NCBI RefSeq assembly: GCF_914767665.1
Contig: NC_059503.1
Location: 30,876,001-30,940,000, forward strand
Direction of reading: 5' to 3'
Source of the DNA: Harmonia axyridis
Taxonomy: Eukaryota > Arthropoda > Insecta > Coleoptera > Coccinellidae
Length of the DNA stretch: 64,000 nt
Of this stretch, positions 25,456-36,210 are shown in pieces; position 1 is the first letter of the stretch, and the number at the start of each line of letters is the position of its first letter. Both the position numbers and the translations under genes were made by a program. The notes under the pieces were generated by a model. It ran no database searches. It was not told the DNA's origin and saw nothing but the letters and a program-made list of their open reading frames with translations.

Positions 25456-28400
25456 TTATAAATGGATTCCTGAGGCCACCAGGAAGTTGTACAATAACCT
25501 ATAAACGAGAACATTTTCAGAAAAGATCAAATCATAGATGTTAATAGGGTAGGATTTTATGGATTTAACCTCATATAGGTCACTGCAAAACTTCAAACAA
25601 TTCGACAAGTTTACCCGACAATTGAAGAATATGTGAGGGATATCACCCCTGTCTCCGCAAGCACACAAATCGGTCTGAGCAACATGTATCCTATAAAGAT
25701 GACAAGGAGAAGAACAGTGGTTAGAGCGCAATCTATTTATAGTGACCACATTGCCTCTAGAGAGCTCCGCATCCAGAAACCAAGGGCGATTGCCTAAGGA
25801 TCTGGGGTATACATATTGCGAAAAGGTACGGTTTCCCATCAATTCCCCCCATTCACGCTTCCACCTTTCCCAAATGATTCGCTTGAAAGAAGGCCAGAAC
25901 TCACTAACATGAGCCCTCCTAATAACAGAGTTTTCTGAAGCTGTTTTTGCAAGATTGTCCGCTTTATCATTACCATCTATATTAGTGTGACTTGGAACCC
26001 AAACTAGTTTTACATTACAGGAATTATTGCAGAGGTACAGAATATTGTCTCTAATCGCTAGTGTAATATGATCATTACTAGCGGAAATCTTCCACTTAGT
26101 AATTTTCTCCAACGCACTCATGGAGTCCGTGATAATAAGAACCTTTTTAAAATTTCTTCTTTTGATTTCCCAGGTCGCCTCAAGGATTGCAATCAGTTCA
26201 GCGGAGCAGATGGAAAAGTGATTTGGAAGTCTTTTCGATATTGAGATACCCGTAGGGCTATAAATTCCTATGCCTGTATGAGAAGGGGACTTGGAAGCAT
26301 CAGTGTAAACTCTGTCGAAATTGGGGAATTTTTCCAGACAAGCAACCTCAAAGGATAAAGCGTTGTCCTGTGAAGACTTTGAGAGCCCAAGGGAGTAGTA
26401 GCCAATATGTGTGGTATGGACTTTTAAATCTCTGTCAAAGCAGGGCAGATGAGAGGAGGAGTAAAAGTCTTCGGAGTTAGACAGGAGCGAATGGACCTCT
26501 ACTATGGGAGGGGGATTACCCAGAGTTGACCAGTGTTTAATTGAAGACACCTTTGATAGAACAGGGTCATTATGAAGTCTATACAGCTTGGATAGAAACT
26601 TTAACGCAAGGAACTGACGACGAAACTTAAGAGGGAGCTCGTTGCTTTCTGCAAGTATGATTGGGATAGGAGTGGACTTCATGTAGCCCATAGCCACTCT
26701 CAAAGCGGCATACTGGATCCTGTCCAATTTCTTCAGAAGAACTTTGGAACATTTTCCGTAGAAAAGGCTGCCATAGTCGAGGAAGGGTCGAATTGTGGCC
26801 CTGTATAACAATAGCTGAGTTGCTGGATGACAGCCCCACCAGGTTCTGCACAATGCTCTCATAACATTTATACCCTGAAGAGATTTCGAGCACATATCGG
26901 AGATATGTAAAGACCAATTCAAATTCTGATGAATCGAAACGCCCAGGTATTTCACGGAATCAGCCCATGGAATGGCAGTTTTAAAAAGGCGAAGAGGAGG
27001 CTTAAGTGGAAGGACCTTATTTTTATGGCAGCATAATGCCTTGGATTTTTCCGGAGATAACTGGAGGGATTTTGCCATTGACCATTTTTCTACCAATACC
27101 AAGGCTTTGGACATTTTTTCAAATGCAGAATCAAAGGTAGGACCAGAAGCAATTATTGCCTTATCATCTGCAAATTTCAGAGTTGTAACTCCTGGAACAT
27201 TCACAACATTTGGGAGATCACTGACGAATATGTTAAAAAGTATTGGAGCCTTTGGGGAGCCCTGAGCCAACCCTATATTCGATTGCTCTGGACCAATAAG
27301 TTCCTTTGTAAGGGGATCAACCAGGAATATGTTTCTCTGGACTACAAGAGATCTGATAAGTTCAATAACCGAGAGTGGGAGATCCATAGAAAGTAAAGTA
27401 CGTTCGAGAAGATCAAACTGAACCGAATCATAGGCCTGTCTGACGTCCAGAAACACCACTATCACGAACTCGTTTCTGAGGAAGGAGGCATAAATCGTTG
27501 AAATCAAGAATGAAAGGGCATCATTAACGGACTTTCCCTTACGGAAACCAAACTGTAGTTCACGATCGTCTATCGATTTCTGATACACTCTCTCTAATCT
27601 GGTTGCTAACAAAGATTCAAGAACTTTAAGGAGACAGGAGGTGAGAGCAATGGGACGAAAACTCAAGGGGTCCTCTGGGGATTTTCCCGGCTTGCATATG
27701 GGAATGATGATAGTATCCTTCAGAGATAATGGAATCTGAGGTGATGAAAGCTGATCATTAAATAACTCAGCTAGCACCTGTTTGGAATGGATTGGGAGAG
27801 ACTTCAACATATTGTATGTTATACCGTCCTTGCCTGGAGCTGACTCCTTCTTGGACTTAATACACAAGGACAGTTCATCGAGGGTGATAGGGGGAAAAGG
27901 AGCAGGAGAGTAGTTAGTGGGAGCTGATGACTGAACTGAAGCAGGGGTTGAAAGAGGGCACAGGCGAGAAAGGATTTCTTGACCACAAGTGGGAGAGGAA
28001 GTTCGAGGAGCAGAGGGTTTACAACCATATTTGAATCTGGATATATCTGACCACAATTTTCTGCCATTACAAGGCGACAGACCTTCGCAGAAACTTCTGA
28101 ATGATTCTCTTTTGGCCTTTCTGATCTTAGCTTTGACTGCTGATTGGATGCTTTTAGCTGAGAGAAAGTGCTCCATTGAAGGATTACGAAGGTAAGCTCT
28201 GAAAGCATCAGATCTTCTCTTAACAGCTAAAGAGAGATCATCATTCCACCACGATTTCCTATATGTTGGTGAAGAAGGTTGGAAAGGTCTCCTCAAGGGA
28301 ATGCAGAATTCAGCAGCCTCAACAACTAGATCTCTAAATTCTAGAATGGAATTAGGGCGATTATTCCTAATATTATTGTCAATTACCTCCTGAAATCTGA

Positions 28401-29127
28401 ACCAATCTGCCTGGGCGGTGTTGAACCTTCTGGAGGAAAATCGGGAATGAGAGGGAGGGGACGAGAGAGGGAAAAAACAGAGAGAGGTCATAAGTGGAAA
28501 ATGATCACTTCCTCCAGGGTCAGAAATTACTTCCCATTGGGAGTTAACTCTAAGACAGCTAGAACATAATGTGATATCTGGGGCACTAGGATTTTCGCCT
28601 GGTGGGGAGATTCTGGTAGGAGAGCCATTGTTTAGGATACATATATCCTCACCTAGAATAAAATCCTCAAGGACTTTACCACTGGGATTCCGAAAACCAG
28701 AACCCCAGATAGGGTTCTGGGCATTAAAATCACCACCAATCATAAATGGGGTAGTTATACTATCCATCAGGTTGCTCCAAAAAGAAATGGGAAGATTGAT
28801 GTTGGGGGGACAGTACACATTAATGATAGAAAGCAGAGGAGAGGCTACTTTGATACCTTGGAGCTGAACTCTATCAGGAACAAGAAGGTTGGAAAAATCA
28901 ATTGGAACAAATGGTAGGTCAAGTTTGACTAGAAGGGCAATACCACCACCTCTATCGCTTCGATCCTGTCTGAGAGAGTAGAATCCTGATACCCTGAGAT
29001 TATGGGATTCATTAAGCCACGTTTCCTGAAGCATGACTACACTGGGGGAGTTCTCTTCTATTAGCAATTTCAGGTTGTCAATGTTAGAGTGAATTGATCT
29101 TATGTTCCACTGTATAATGTCTAACAT
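25456..29127 (-). CDS. LINE ORF2: endonuclease, reverse transcriptase, RNase H
   Basis: The 1223-aa frame encodes the retrotransposition enzyme. The N-terminal apurinic-type endonuclease shows IIQWNIRSIHSN, MLQETW, GGGIALLVK, GGDFNAQNPIWGS and SDHFPL. The reverse transcriptase, roughly residues 470-760, shows FRPIALTSCLLKVLE, VFLDVRQAYDSV, GLAQGSPKAPILFN and the catalytic LKFADD. RNase H, roughly residues 930-1060, has the acidic residues in VYTDASKSP, SAELIAILEAT, ITDSMSAL and WVPSHTNIDGNDKAD. A cysteine/histidine cluster (CACGDRGDIPHIFFNC) lies near the C-terminus. No catalytic residue seems lost. It begins 65 bp after ORF1 ends. The ATG at 29127 is chosen because it sits directly before the endonuclease motif. 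Confidence 0.93.
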   Translation of the reverse strand: MLDIIQWNIRSIHSNIDNLKLLIEENSPSVVMLQETWLNESHNLRVSGFYSLRQDRSDRGGGIALLVKLDLPFVPIDFSNLLVPDRVQLQGIKVASPLLSIINVYCPPNINLPISFWSNLMDSITTPFMIGGDFNAQNPIWGSGFRNPSGKVLEDFILGEDICILNNGSPTRISPPGENPSAPDITLCSSCLRVNSQWEVISDPGGSDHFPLMTSLCFFPLSSPPSHSRFSSRRFNTAQADWFRFQEVIDNNIRNNRPNSILEFRDLVVEAAEFCIPLRRPFQPSSPTYRKSWWNDDLSLAVKRRSDAFRAYLRNPSMEHFLSAKSIQSAVKAKIRKAKRESFRSFCEGLSPCNGRKLWSDISRFKYGCKPSAPRTSSPTCGQEILSRLCPLSTPASVQSSAPTNYSPAPFPPITLDELSLCIKSKKESAPGKDGITYNMLKSLPIHSKQVLAELFNDQLSSPQIPLSLKDTIIIPICKPGKSPEDPLSFRPIALTSCLLKVLESLLATRLERVYQKSIDDRELQFGFRKGKSVNDALSFLISTIYASFLRNEFVIVVFLDVRQAYDSVQFDLLERTLLSMDLPLSVIELIRSLVVQRNIFLVDPLTKELIGPEQSNIGLAQGSPKAPILFNIFVSDLPNVVNVPGVTTLKFADDKAIIASGPTFDSAFEKMSKALVLVEKWSMAKSLQLSPEKSKALCCHKNKVLPLKPPLRLFKTAIPWADSVKYLGVSIHQNLNWSLHISDMCSKSLQGINVMRALCRTWWGCHPATQLLLYRATIRPFLDYGSLFYGKCSKVLLKKLDRIQYAALRVAMGYMKSTPIPIILAESNELPLKFRRQFLALKFLSKLYRLHNDPVLSKVSSIKHWSTLGNPPPIVEVHSLLSNSEDFYSSSHLPCFDRDLKVHTTHIGYYSLGLSKSSQDNALSFEVACLEKFPNFDRVYTDASKSPSHTGIGIYSPTGISISKRLPNHFSICSAELIAILEATWEIKRRNFKKVLIITDSMSALEKITKWKISASNDHITLAIRDNILYLCNNSCNVKLVWVPSHTNIDGNDKADNLAKTASENSVIRRAHVSEFWPSFKRIIWERWKREWGELMGNRTFSQYVYPRSLGNRPWFLDAELSRGNVVTINRLRSNHCSSPCHLYRIHVAQTDLCACGDRGDIPHIFFNCRVNLSNCLKFCSDLYEVKSIKSYPINIYDLIFSENVLVYRLLYNFLVASGIHL

Positions 29128-29192
29128 GGAAAGGCCGAGGGAGGTGAGGGAGACTGAGATAAAAGAAGAGAACAGTCGAACAAATTTTAGAA

Positions 29193-30764
29193 CTATATGG
29201 ACTCTTCAACAGTGGGAATGGGAATGCTATCTTCTAGAACATTTGAAGGATAATTGTTTTTAAATAATACAGAAAGACTCTTTATAAACTCGGAATTTTC
29301 TTTATTTTGAAGACGCTTGGAAACAATTTCAAATATTAATTCATCTGAGAGAGGGGAACCAGAAAAGGAAGGTATTTGATCACTCTGAGAATGAGAAGGG
29401 CTCCCAAGTATTGGGGATAAGGGAAGGGAAGTGTTGTATAACTGAGATTCATGAAGATCTCGGTCATATCCTGGAGATTGCGGATTTTTCTTCCTTTTCT
29501 TATTCAGGGCTGTGGAATAAGAAAGAGGGGTGGAAGTCCCATTGTCAAGGAGATTTCTTCTGTCATGGACGGAAATAACAGCAGAGTCCCTAACCGAGTT
29601 AGTGAGTCTTGAGGGTAGCTGTGGAAACAGCTGAGGCCTCAGATCAAAAGAGAATTGGTCATTACGCAAGAGGGGAGAAGTTGCATTATAATTTTTCGGG
29701 ATCATTTTAACAGCCTCAAAATATGAAATGTTCTCTATCGCTATTAATCTATTAATTTGTTTCTGGCGTAGAAACTCTGGGCAGGAGCGATCAGTAGAGG
29801 CATGTTCTCCAGAGCAGAAAACACACTTCGGATGGGAGGGGTCAGGACATTCTTGTTCCTCATGATTCTCAGCGCAGTTCCTGCAACGTTTAGATTTGGA
29901 TGGATTGTTACAATTGGCCTTGGTATGTCCATACCTCAGACAATTGTAGCATTGGATAACTGGTCCAACATATAGAGAAACGTGCCTTAAGCAGCCCCAA
30001 AGGGCAATCTTTTCTGGGAGATTTTTGCCCTGGAAAGTAAGAATCCAAGTAGAAGAGGGGACGTAGGAAACTATGCCATCAGTGACAGTTCTTCGGTTGA
30101 GTTGTCGGGCATCTAATATTTTTACTTTGGAGTGGGCATGAAGCTCAATGTCTTCCTTAGTAATTTCTGAACCAACATTTCTAATGATACCTTTGCTTGT
30201 AACCATTCTTGAAGGAATAAACACGTCTATTGCAGGGTCACCAGAGAAGGGATTCTCAGTGACAAAATTGTTCGCCCTATCAGGGAGATCAAATTCAATA
30301 GATATTCTTTTTTTACCTCTTTTAGCTATATTTTTAATTCCTTTGACATTTGAGGCGGCTAATTTCTTGGCAAAATTCATAGGATGGATATTACCGATAT
30401 TACCAACAGCATTAGATTCAATTATCACCATAAATGGTCCAAAGTCATTCAAACTGTATTTCAATTCAAGTTTAGATTTTTTGGGGGCATTAGCATTCGA
30501 TCTAATTAAACGAGAAATTGACTGGGAGAGCTCTTCAGCCTCATTGAGAACTTCCAAGTCATCGGTAAAAATTGCTCTAACCGACTGAATTTCCCTTGAA
30601 AGGATAGTTAAGTCAGCTAGGGAGTGATAGTCCTTATTAGAACCATCACTACCTAGGTTCAAATTGTTGAGTATTTTTTGAGATGTAGGTGTTAATGCAT
30701 TAAACGCTTTGGGAGACAAAGGCGATCTAGGGGGGTCATTAGACCCCCCCGGGTTCCAATCCAT
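29193..30764 (-). CDS. LINE ORF1: gag-like zinc-knuckle protein
   Basis: The 523-aa frame is the nucleic-acid-binding ORF1 protein of the LINE. An N-terminal low-complexity region precedes a central fold (IKNIAKRGKKRISIEFDL and IIRNVGSEITKEDIELHAHS). Three cysteine knuckles then follow: CYNCLRYGHTKANC, CRNCAENHEEQEC and CVFCSGEHASTDRSC. The C-terminal third is Ser/Pro-rich with basic KKRKKNP. ORF1 proteins of this layout coat the element RNA. It lies upstream of ORF2 in the same orientation with a 65-bp gap, suggesting reinitiation or a second start on one RNA. It has no internal stop. Confidence 0.9.
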   Translation of the reverse strand: MDWNPGGSNDPPRSPLSPKAFNALTPTSQKILNNLNLGSDGSNKDYHSLADLTILSREIQSVRAIFTDDLEVLNEAEELSQSISRLIRSNANAPKKSKLELKYSLNDFGPFMVIIESNAVGNIGNIHPMNFAKKLAASNVKGIKNIAKRGKKRISIEFDLPDRANNFVTENPFSGDPAIDVFIPSRMVTSKGIIRNVGSEITKEDIELHAHSKVKILDARQLNRRTVTDGIVSYVPSSTWILTFQGKNLPEKIALWGCLRHVSLYVGPVIQCYNCLRYGHTKANCNNPSKSKRCRNCAENHEEQECPDPSHPKCVFCSGEHASTDRSCPEFLRQKQINRLIAIENISYFEAVKMIPKNYNATSPLLRNDQFSFDLRPQLFPQLPSRLTNSVRDSAVISVHDRRNLLDNGTSTPLSYSTALNKKRKKNPQSPGYDRDLHESQLYNTSLPLSPILGSPSHSQSDQIPSFSGSPLSDELIFEIVSKRLQNKENSEFIKSLSVLFKNNYPSNVLEDSIPIPTVEESI

Positions 30765-30970
30765 TAAAAAAGGGAACTCTTATCAGTAGGTAGAGATGAC
30801 ACCAGAGTTAATATAACTGACCCCAGAAAGTCCTACCTTGAAAATTCAATATACCACAAATAATTAGTGGGAATTAAGAAATTTACTCACACAAATATCA
30901 ATATATGTTAAGATTATTTAATCAATTTAAAGGAAAATTTATAGGAAGCACGCGCTTATGTCAACGGTTC

Positions 30971-30983
30971 CACTTTTCATTAC
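30971..30983. repeat. Target-site duplication, right copy
   Basis: CACTTTTCATTAC, identical to 25030-25042, at the 5' end of the LINE. Confidence 0.88.
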
Positions 30984-31081
30984 ATGAGTAATTTCAACCA
31001 CAGAACCCAATATAGAATTTCATTTAGTGTTCTGTGATTTCAACCCTTTTTTATAAACCGCTTATAATAGACTACTCTTTA

Positions 31082-31159
31082 TAATACATCGATAAATACA
31101 AAAGTAGGGCCCCTTATCAATAGATAAGGGGTCCAACTTTTGTATTTATCTATGTATTA
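31082..31159. repeat. Hairpin with ~37-bp arms
   Basis: AATACATCGATAAATACAAA and then the GGCCCCTTATC region pair with GATAAGGGG and TTTGTATTTATCTATGTATT across a loop of about 4 nt, with a few mismatches. The size is compatible with a small MITE or a small-RNA precursor; nothing here decides between them. Confidence 0.7.
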
Positions 31160-31171
31160 GAAAATCTAAAA

Positions 31172-31250
31172 AGATTTCCTCCTCAAAAACAATTTAGAAT
31201 TAGATGAGACGTTAAAAACTTAATACGAATTGTTTTCAAGGAGGAAATCT
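31172..31250. repeat. Hairpin with ~23-bp arms
   Basis: AGATTTCCTCC followed by TCAAAAACAATT pairs with AATTGTTTTCAAGGAGGAAATCT, with one small mismatch region and a loop of about 33 nt. It follows the preceding hairpin by about 13 bp. Confidence 0.7.
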
Positions 31251-31450
31251 AATGGCGTCATTTCAATCCATTGCAAGGTGTTTTTCATTTGAAATTTTGC
31301 TTTCCTGTTCCGTATGCATTGCCGTTCAAAAAATTTCTCTATTTCAGAGGTCAAATATTATTTGATTCTGAATTGCGAACCAACTAGCCTTTCTATTCTT
31401 TGAAATCTGGTCTCCAAAAATGTACACACATCAATTGGAGCAACATAGAA

Positions 31451-31480
31451 AATCTACGGCGTAAATATACGCCGTAGATT
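31451..31480. repeat. Perfect 13-bp-arm hairpin
   Basis: AATCTACGGCGTA, a loop of 4 nt, then TACGCCGTAGATT. Confidence 0.85.
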
Positions 31481-31928
31481 ATCCAATATCCAAAGATTTA
31501 AAATCCACTAGAAAAATAATCAAAACAAGTACCCCAAAAATTGTCTGAACTAGCAAAAAGTATCTATGTATGTAATTGTATACCAAAACAACATCAACTT
31601 CGTCAAAACGCGCGTCTACAATTCGAATGTAGAATCTTATATTCAATTTTATATTGTTTCATTGATAAAATCCTAATTCTATTCATAGAAATAACTACCA
31701 GTTTCTACTATTAAATAAAATAAAATGTAAGTACCCCTATTGAAGCATGGAATGAATAATTTGAATTCAAATTGTATCACATCAGTTTCAATATACATAT
31801 GTAAATTTCAGTATTTTTAATGTTAATAAAATTAATACATTCGATGTTGAGCATCTGTCAGGATCAGATATCAAATACGACGGTCCGCAAACGGTGTTGA
31901 TAAGTAACGAAATTATTAATCTCTGTTT

Positions 31929-34900
31929 ATGATGAATTCTTCGAGTGATGGTGAATACTCTGAAATAGAGATTGAAGACAATGGAGAATGGAGAAAAGTG
32001 CGCCACAAAAGAAAGAGGAATAGAGATCCAAATTCGCCCACTCAGCTAAATCCCAACAAAAAACAATTTCCGCCTGTACAAGAAATTCCTAACATAAAAA
32101 TGTCACCTCCTATCAATTATCGGAGCCATGTGAGGCCCACAAAAAATGATCAAACAACAGAAGGGAATTCCATTATTCACACACACGTTCAAAATAACTC
32201 TCCAGATACACTGCAAGCCACCAATATTGAATCAACAAAACTAATCAACAAAAGAAACTATTCCGCGAAAATGAAAGAAATTACTATAATAAACAATATA
32301 AGCACTTATTTTATATAAAAACTGCTGAATCCTTATTACCCAAAGATCTTTCCAACATATGGGAAGGCGAGTACCCAAACTCAGAAGATTCTATTCTATC
32401 AACAAAACAAGGATTTCTACTTAAAACCAATCAGAATAAAGACTCAATAGTGGTTACCCTCAATAAACTTGTCGCAGAAGAAGAAAAATTCAAAATTTTA
32501 AAGAAACACATCCATCCCAAAATAAAACCAACACAACAACAACCAGAGAATTTTATGCTTCATACAGTGTAGTGGTTGGTTCGGTTGAACTTGATATTTC
32601 AGAAATAGAAATCAGCGAATATCTCCATCGCATGCAGGTGGAACATCGATATTGTAAACGGATTATAGCAAGAGCAAGAAATGAACCAACCTTGATGATT
32701 CGAATTATAACACCCTGCTTAAAATCATCCGAGAGACTACTAAATGAAGGGTTATTCTACAAGCACAGATATTACCCAGTATATCCTAGCAATCCACCTG
32801 CACCAATCCCACAACCTTGCTCCCGTTGCCAATCTTTTGCACACACTCGAGAAAATTGCACCAGTCCCATCAAATGCACCAAATGTGAAGGCTCTCATCA
32901 GTACAGCAAGTGTAGCAGTCAACTTCTTCCAAAGTGCGTTTCATGTGGCTCAGAGGATCACGCAGCTTGGTCGCTAAAATGCCCCCGTAGACCAACGAAA
33001 CAGATAGATGGCATACCCAATAGCCAAATAAAACCCCTCAACAAAAAGTCTATGGAAATCGATAAAGAAATAAAGAGAAACACAAAATTACATTCAGTCG
33101 TAACGATACATGACATGATAATCGACACATACATACACAAATTGAACAAAAGTAAAAATACAAACAGGGAAGAACTAATTGCCAAACTTAGGAAAAGATT
33201 TGTTGACCAATACTCAATCGATACAGTGGCCCATTTTTCAGGAAACAGGCATTATCTTCTAATGTTCTATCTGGAAAGTCCTTCATCTATTTCACCCACA
33301 CAACCCATCGGCGGAGGTATAAAAATGCGCCCTTTTTGTTGAAACAAAAACAAAAGAAAATACCAACACGAAATATAGAAACTGGGATATAATACATAGA
33401 AATGGGATAGTCGTCAACAAGAATACTCGTGGTGGAAGTCTAATTCAGACACATCCTGGTTTAAGGATGACTAGAGAAAATCCCCCAAAAATGAACAACC
33501 CTTTGAACGAAGCAACTCACTTTTCCATCCCCTTTCTTGAAGATAAGCTTCACATTTTTCTGGTGTATTGCCATCCAAATTCTACTATCGAACAAACCAT
33601 CTTCAACAAAGTTTGCCTCTACAAATATTCCATGATAATTGGAGATCTTAATGTCAACCCCAGAAAAGACAAGCAGATAACTGAGTTTTTAAAGAAAGCT
33701 CCATTCAAAATGGCTAATACACCTCCAACATTCAGAATGGCCAACAATCCAGATACTACCCCTGATCGTGTGATATATACCAGAAACATGGAGAATAATA
33801 TACAGTCAATAATAACACACCCTGATCTCGGTACCGAACATGATGCCATCGAAATTTATATTGATTTGAACAAACCAATCCTTCAGGAGTACCCAGCAAG
33901 AAAGAACATAAGGAAATGTAACATGGAAAAACTTAATGACGATTTAGTAACTTACGTCAATGGAGTTTTAAAAGAACATATAACACAGCAAAAAATTTTC
34001 CAATTCAGTTCTATTCTGACATCTCCAGTGCATGAAAACAGCCCTGACCTCCGAACCAAATATTATGTACATGAATTACCACCATACATCATCAAACTAA
34101 TAAATAAAAAGAGGAAAATGCATAGAGATTATCTAAGAAGCCCCAGTACTGAAGTCAAAAAGGAGATCAATTACTTTAACAAAAATATCCAGACCCTGAT
34201 ACAACAATATAAAGAGCATAAGTGGATGGCAGTTTGCGATGAAATAAATGATAGTAGAGGAAGTGATTATTGAAAACAAATAAAGAAATTGACTCGATAT
34301 AAGGAAACTCGAAATACTGGACCAATCGAAGAAAACAACACTTTATATTCAACAAATGAAGAAAAAGCAGAAATCTTTGCGACATATTACAAGGACACTT
34401 TCAGTGAGAAAAGCACTCCACAATATGACAAACAAAAGTATGATGATGTAAACAAGTGGTATACAGACTATTTTCGAAGTGAGCCAGTAATGGAGTTGAT
34501 GTGCTTGGAGGAGGAACTTTATTATGAAACAATGTACAAAGGAAAAAGCACAGCACCAGGACACGACAATATCACCAAAGAACTTTTACGCAAACTGAAC
34601 CCAACTGTACACGAATATCTCATCAAAATCTACGAGTTCTGTATCAATTCACACTACTTTCCTAACGAATGGAAACACGGAATAATCATCACGATTCCAA
34701 AATCCAATACTGCAGGTCGTGCATTGGGAAGTTATCGTCCAATAACGCTATTACCTGTTTTGGGAAAACATCTCGAACAAATAATAAATAAACTTGTTCA
34801 AATGGAAGTCAGCCTAAAATTCCAAACTATCAATTCGGGTTTAAGGAAGGGAATTCAACCATTCATCCGTTAACTTTACTAACTTCGAATGTCCAGGTGA

Positions 34901-35211
34901 ACCGTTTAATGGGAAATCACAGTGCTGCTTTATTCCTGGATATTACAAAAGCTTTTGATAGCATTTGGCATAGGGGTCTTCTATACAAGCTTAAATTGTT
35001 GGAATGCCCAGCGCACTTAATCTGGCTCATAAGGGCCTACCTGATGAATCGCACCTTTCAGGTGAGAGTGAATGGCTGCTTATCTACAATATTTCACAGT
35101 GAAATTTTGAAGAGAGCCACCTTACAGAACACCAAAGCAACAGGTGGGTCTCTCAAAAAGTCTGAAACAAAATCGAATCACACCAGTGACCAGGGATTCT
35201 ATGCATCTTAG
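31929..35211 (+). pseudogene. Decayed, 3'-truncated LINE (ORF1 and partial ORF2)
   Basis: The ORF1-like part (31929-33342) is broken by frameshifts near 32310 and 32540. It includes zinc knuckles CSRCQSFAHTRENC, CTKCEGSHQYSKC and CVSCGSEDHAAWSLKC. Endonuclease motifs follow at 33467-34273 (YSMIIGDLNVNP and GTEHDAIEIYIDL). The reverse transcriptase starts in 34289-34873 (GKSTAPGHDNITKELLRKL, GSYRPITLLPVLGKHLE). After a stop it continues at 34897 with FLDITKAFDSIWHRGLLYKL and MNRTFQVRVNG. The FADD box and everything beyond are missing. The series of knuckles followed by EN and RT resembles jockey-type elements, but the clade is uncertain. It is a dead copy. Confidence 0.85.
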
Positions 35212-35218
35212 TGTATAG

Positions 35219-35248
35219 CCATAGTATAAGGAATTCCTTATACTATGG
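35219..35248. repeat. 30-bp perfect palindrome
   Basis: CCATAGTATAAGGAA is followed at once by its exact reverse complement, with an EcoRI-type GAATTC at the centre. It lies within 10 bp of where the truncated LINE stops and about 260 bp before the PRA1 start codon. Confidence 0.9.
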
Positions 35249-35511
35249 TATAGCATAGTAACTTTATGAACGCTTCTGAGTAATTCGAGCTTACTCGAGT
35301 AAGTTTATGAACGCACCCCCTAACCAGCAGCTGATTTGTGACGTCATTTGACACTCGGTGTCCTTACATGTAAACCAAAATATGTCAATTTAAAACTAAA
35401 TCCTCCTAATTCCTTTTTATTTGCTAGAATTTCTATGATAAACGTCAAATTCTCAATAAAATTATTCTCATGTTTCATTTCTTCAGTAAATTAATTATAA
35501 TTTAAAATAAA

Positions 35512-36210
35512 ATGGGCGAAACATCAGTAGACTTATCAGGACATATTGAAAGTACTCCTGTTTCAGTAGATCCAAAAGTAACACAATTTCAAAGGTTTTT
35601 CATAAAAATGCCTTAGCAATGTCATGAATATTATTCGAGTATTTTCCAGATTTTTCCATGTACCAAATGAAATTCCGGATTTTAAAGAATTGATTAAACA
35701 ATCCAGTCAAAAAGTAAGACCATGGATGGAATTCATTAACACAAGCAATTTCAAAACTGCACCCTCTCTTCCAAGAACAGCTAAAAGGATAAAAAAAAAT
35801 ATAGAGTACTTTTATGGAAACTATATATTTGTATCACTAGGTTTAGTAATTTATTGCCTGTATGATTCATGAAAATTATTTTTGCATATTGTTTATTTAA
35901 TTTTTTTAGAGTTACTTCACCACTAATACTTCTTGCCCTTTGCGGAAGTTTTTACATCAACCGATATGTGAACAGATGTTATGAAAGTAAGAATTTGAAA
36001 GTATTTGGACTGGAGATCTCAAAAAATCAGAGATTTTTGGTTGTTGGTATATTAACGATGCCATTATTATATTTGGTTGGTGTACATGCAGCAATATTTT
36101 GGGTACTGGGTGCTTCCTTTATGATTATCATGCTTCATGCTGCATTTTATAATATTGAAGTTGTGAATCGGAGTCCAGAAACAGAAGCATTATTTGGTGA
36201 GGAGGTGTAA
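35512..36210 (+). CDS. Pra1: PRA1 family prenylated Rab acceptor (RABAC1-like)
   Basis: PRA1 proteins sit in Golgi/ER membranes and bind prenylated Rab GTPases, acting in vesicle traffic. There are three exons (35512-35594, 35650-35859, 35910-36210) with introns of 55 and 50 nt that keep phase. The product is 197 aa, near the 185 aa of human RABAC1. After a polar N-terminus come the family block VRPWMEFINTSNFKTAP, then YFYGNYIFVSLGLVIYCL joined to VTSPLILLALCGSF. A second hydrophobic pair includes FLVVGILTMPLLYLVGV and AAIFWVLGASFMIIMLHAAF. The usual two long membrane hairpins are present and the C-terminus EALFGEEV is acidic. The start is the first ATG in the exon that splices in phase. Confidence 0.92.

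Larger units (their letters stand above)
25043..30970 (-). mobile_element. Full-length I-like non-LTR retrotransposon
   Basis: The 5928-bp element runs on the minus strand, with its 5' end at 30970 and its 3' end at 25043. It is bounded by an exact 13-bp target-site duplication. The 3' terminus is a GAA trinucleotide repeat (six TTC units on the plus strand, 25043-25060) in place of poly(A). It carries a gag-like ORF1 (30764-29193) and an ORF2 with endonuclease, reverse transcriptase and RNase H (29127-25456), both without stops. A 47-bp poly(T) run at 25232-25278 (poly(A) in sense) lies inside its 3' UTR. The RNase H domain and simple-repeat tail suggest the I superfamily, but the clade is not determined. 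Open ORFs and intact duplications point to a recent insertion. Confidence 0.9.
30984..31928. other. Intergenic region with hairpins
   Basis: No protein gene was recognised. It contains three hairpin-forming inverted repeats listed separately. Before the LINE insertion this sequence was the upstream flank of Manf. Confidence 0.55.

Noticed and set aside
26972..28867. Plus-strand open frames within 26972-28867
   Set aside because: They are antisense shadows of the LINE ORF2 and resemble no protein.
25456..29127. A large host gene encoding a 1223-aa protein
   Set aside because: The endonuclease, reverse transcriptase and RNase H motifs and the flanking target-site duplication show it is LINE ORF2.
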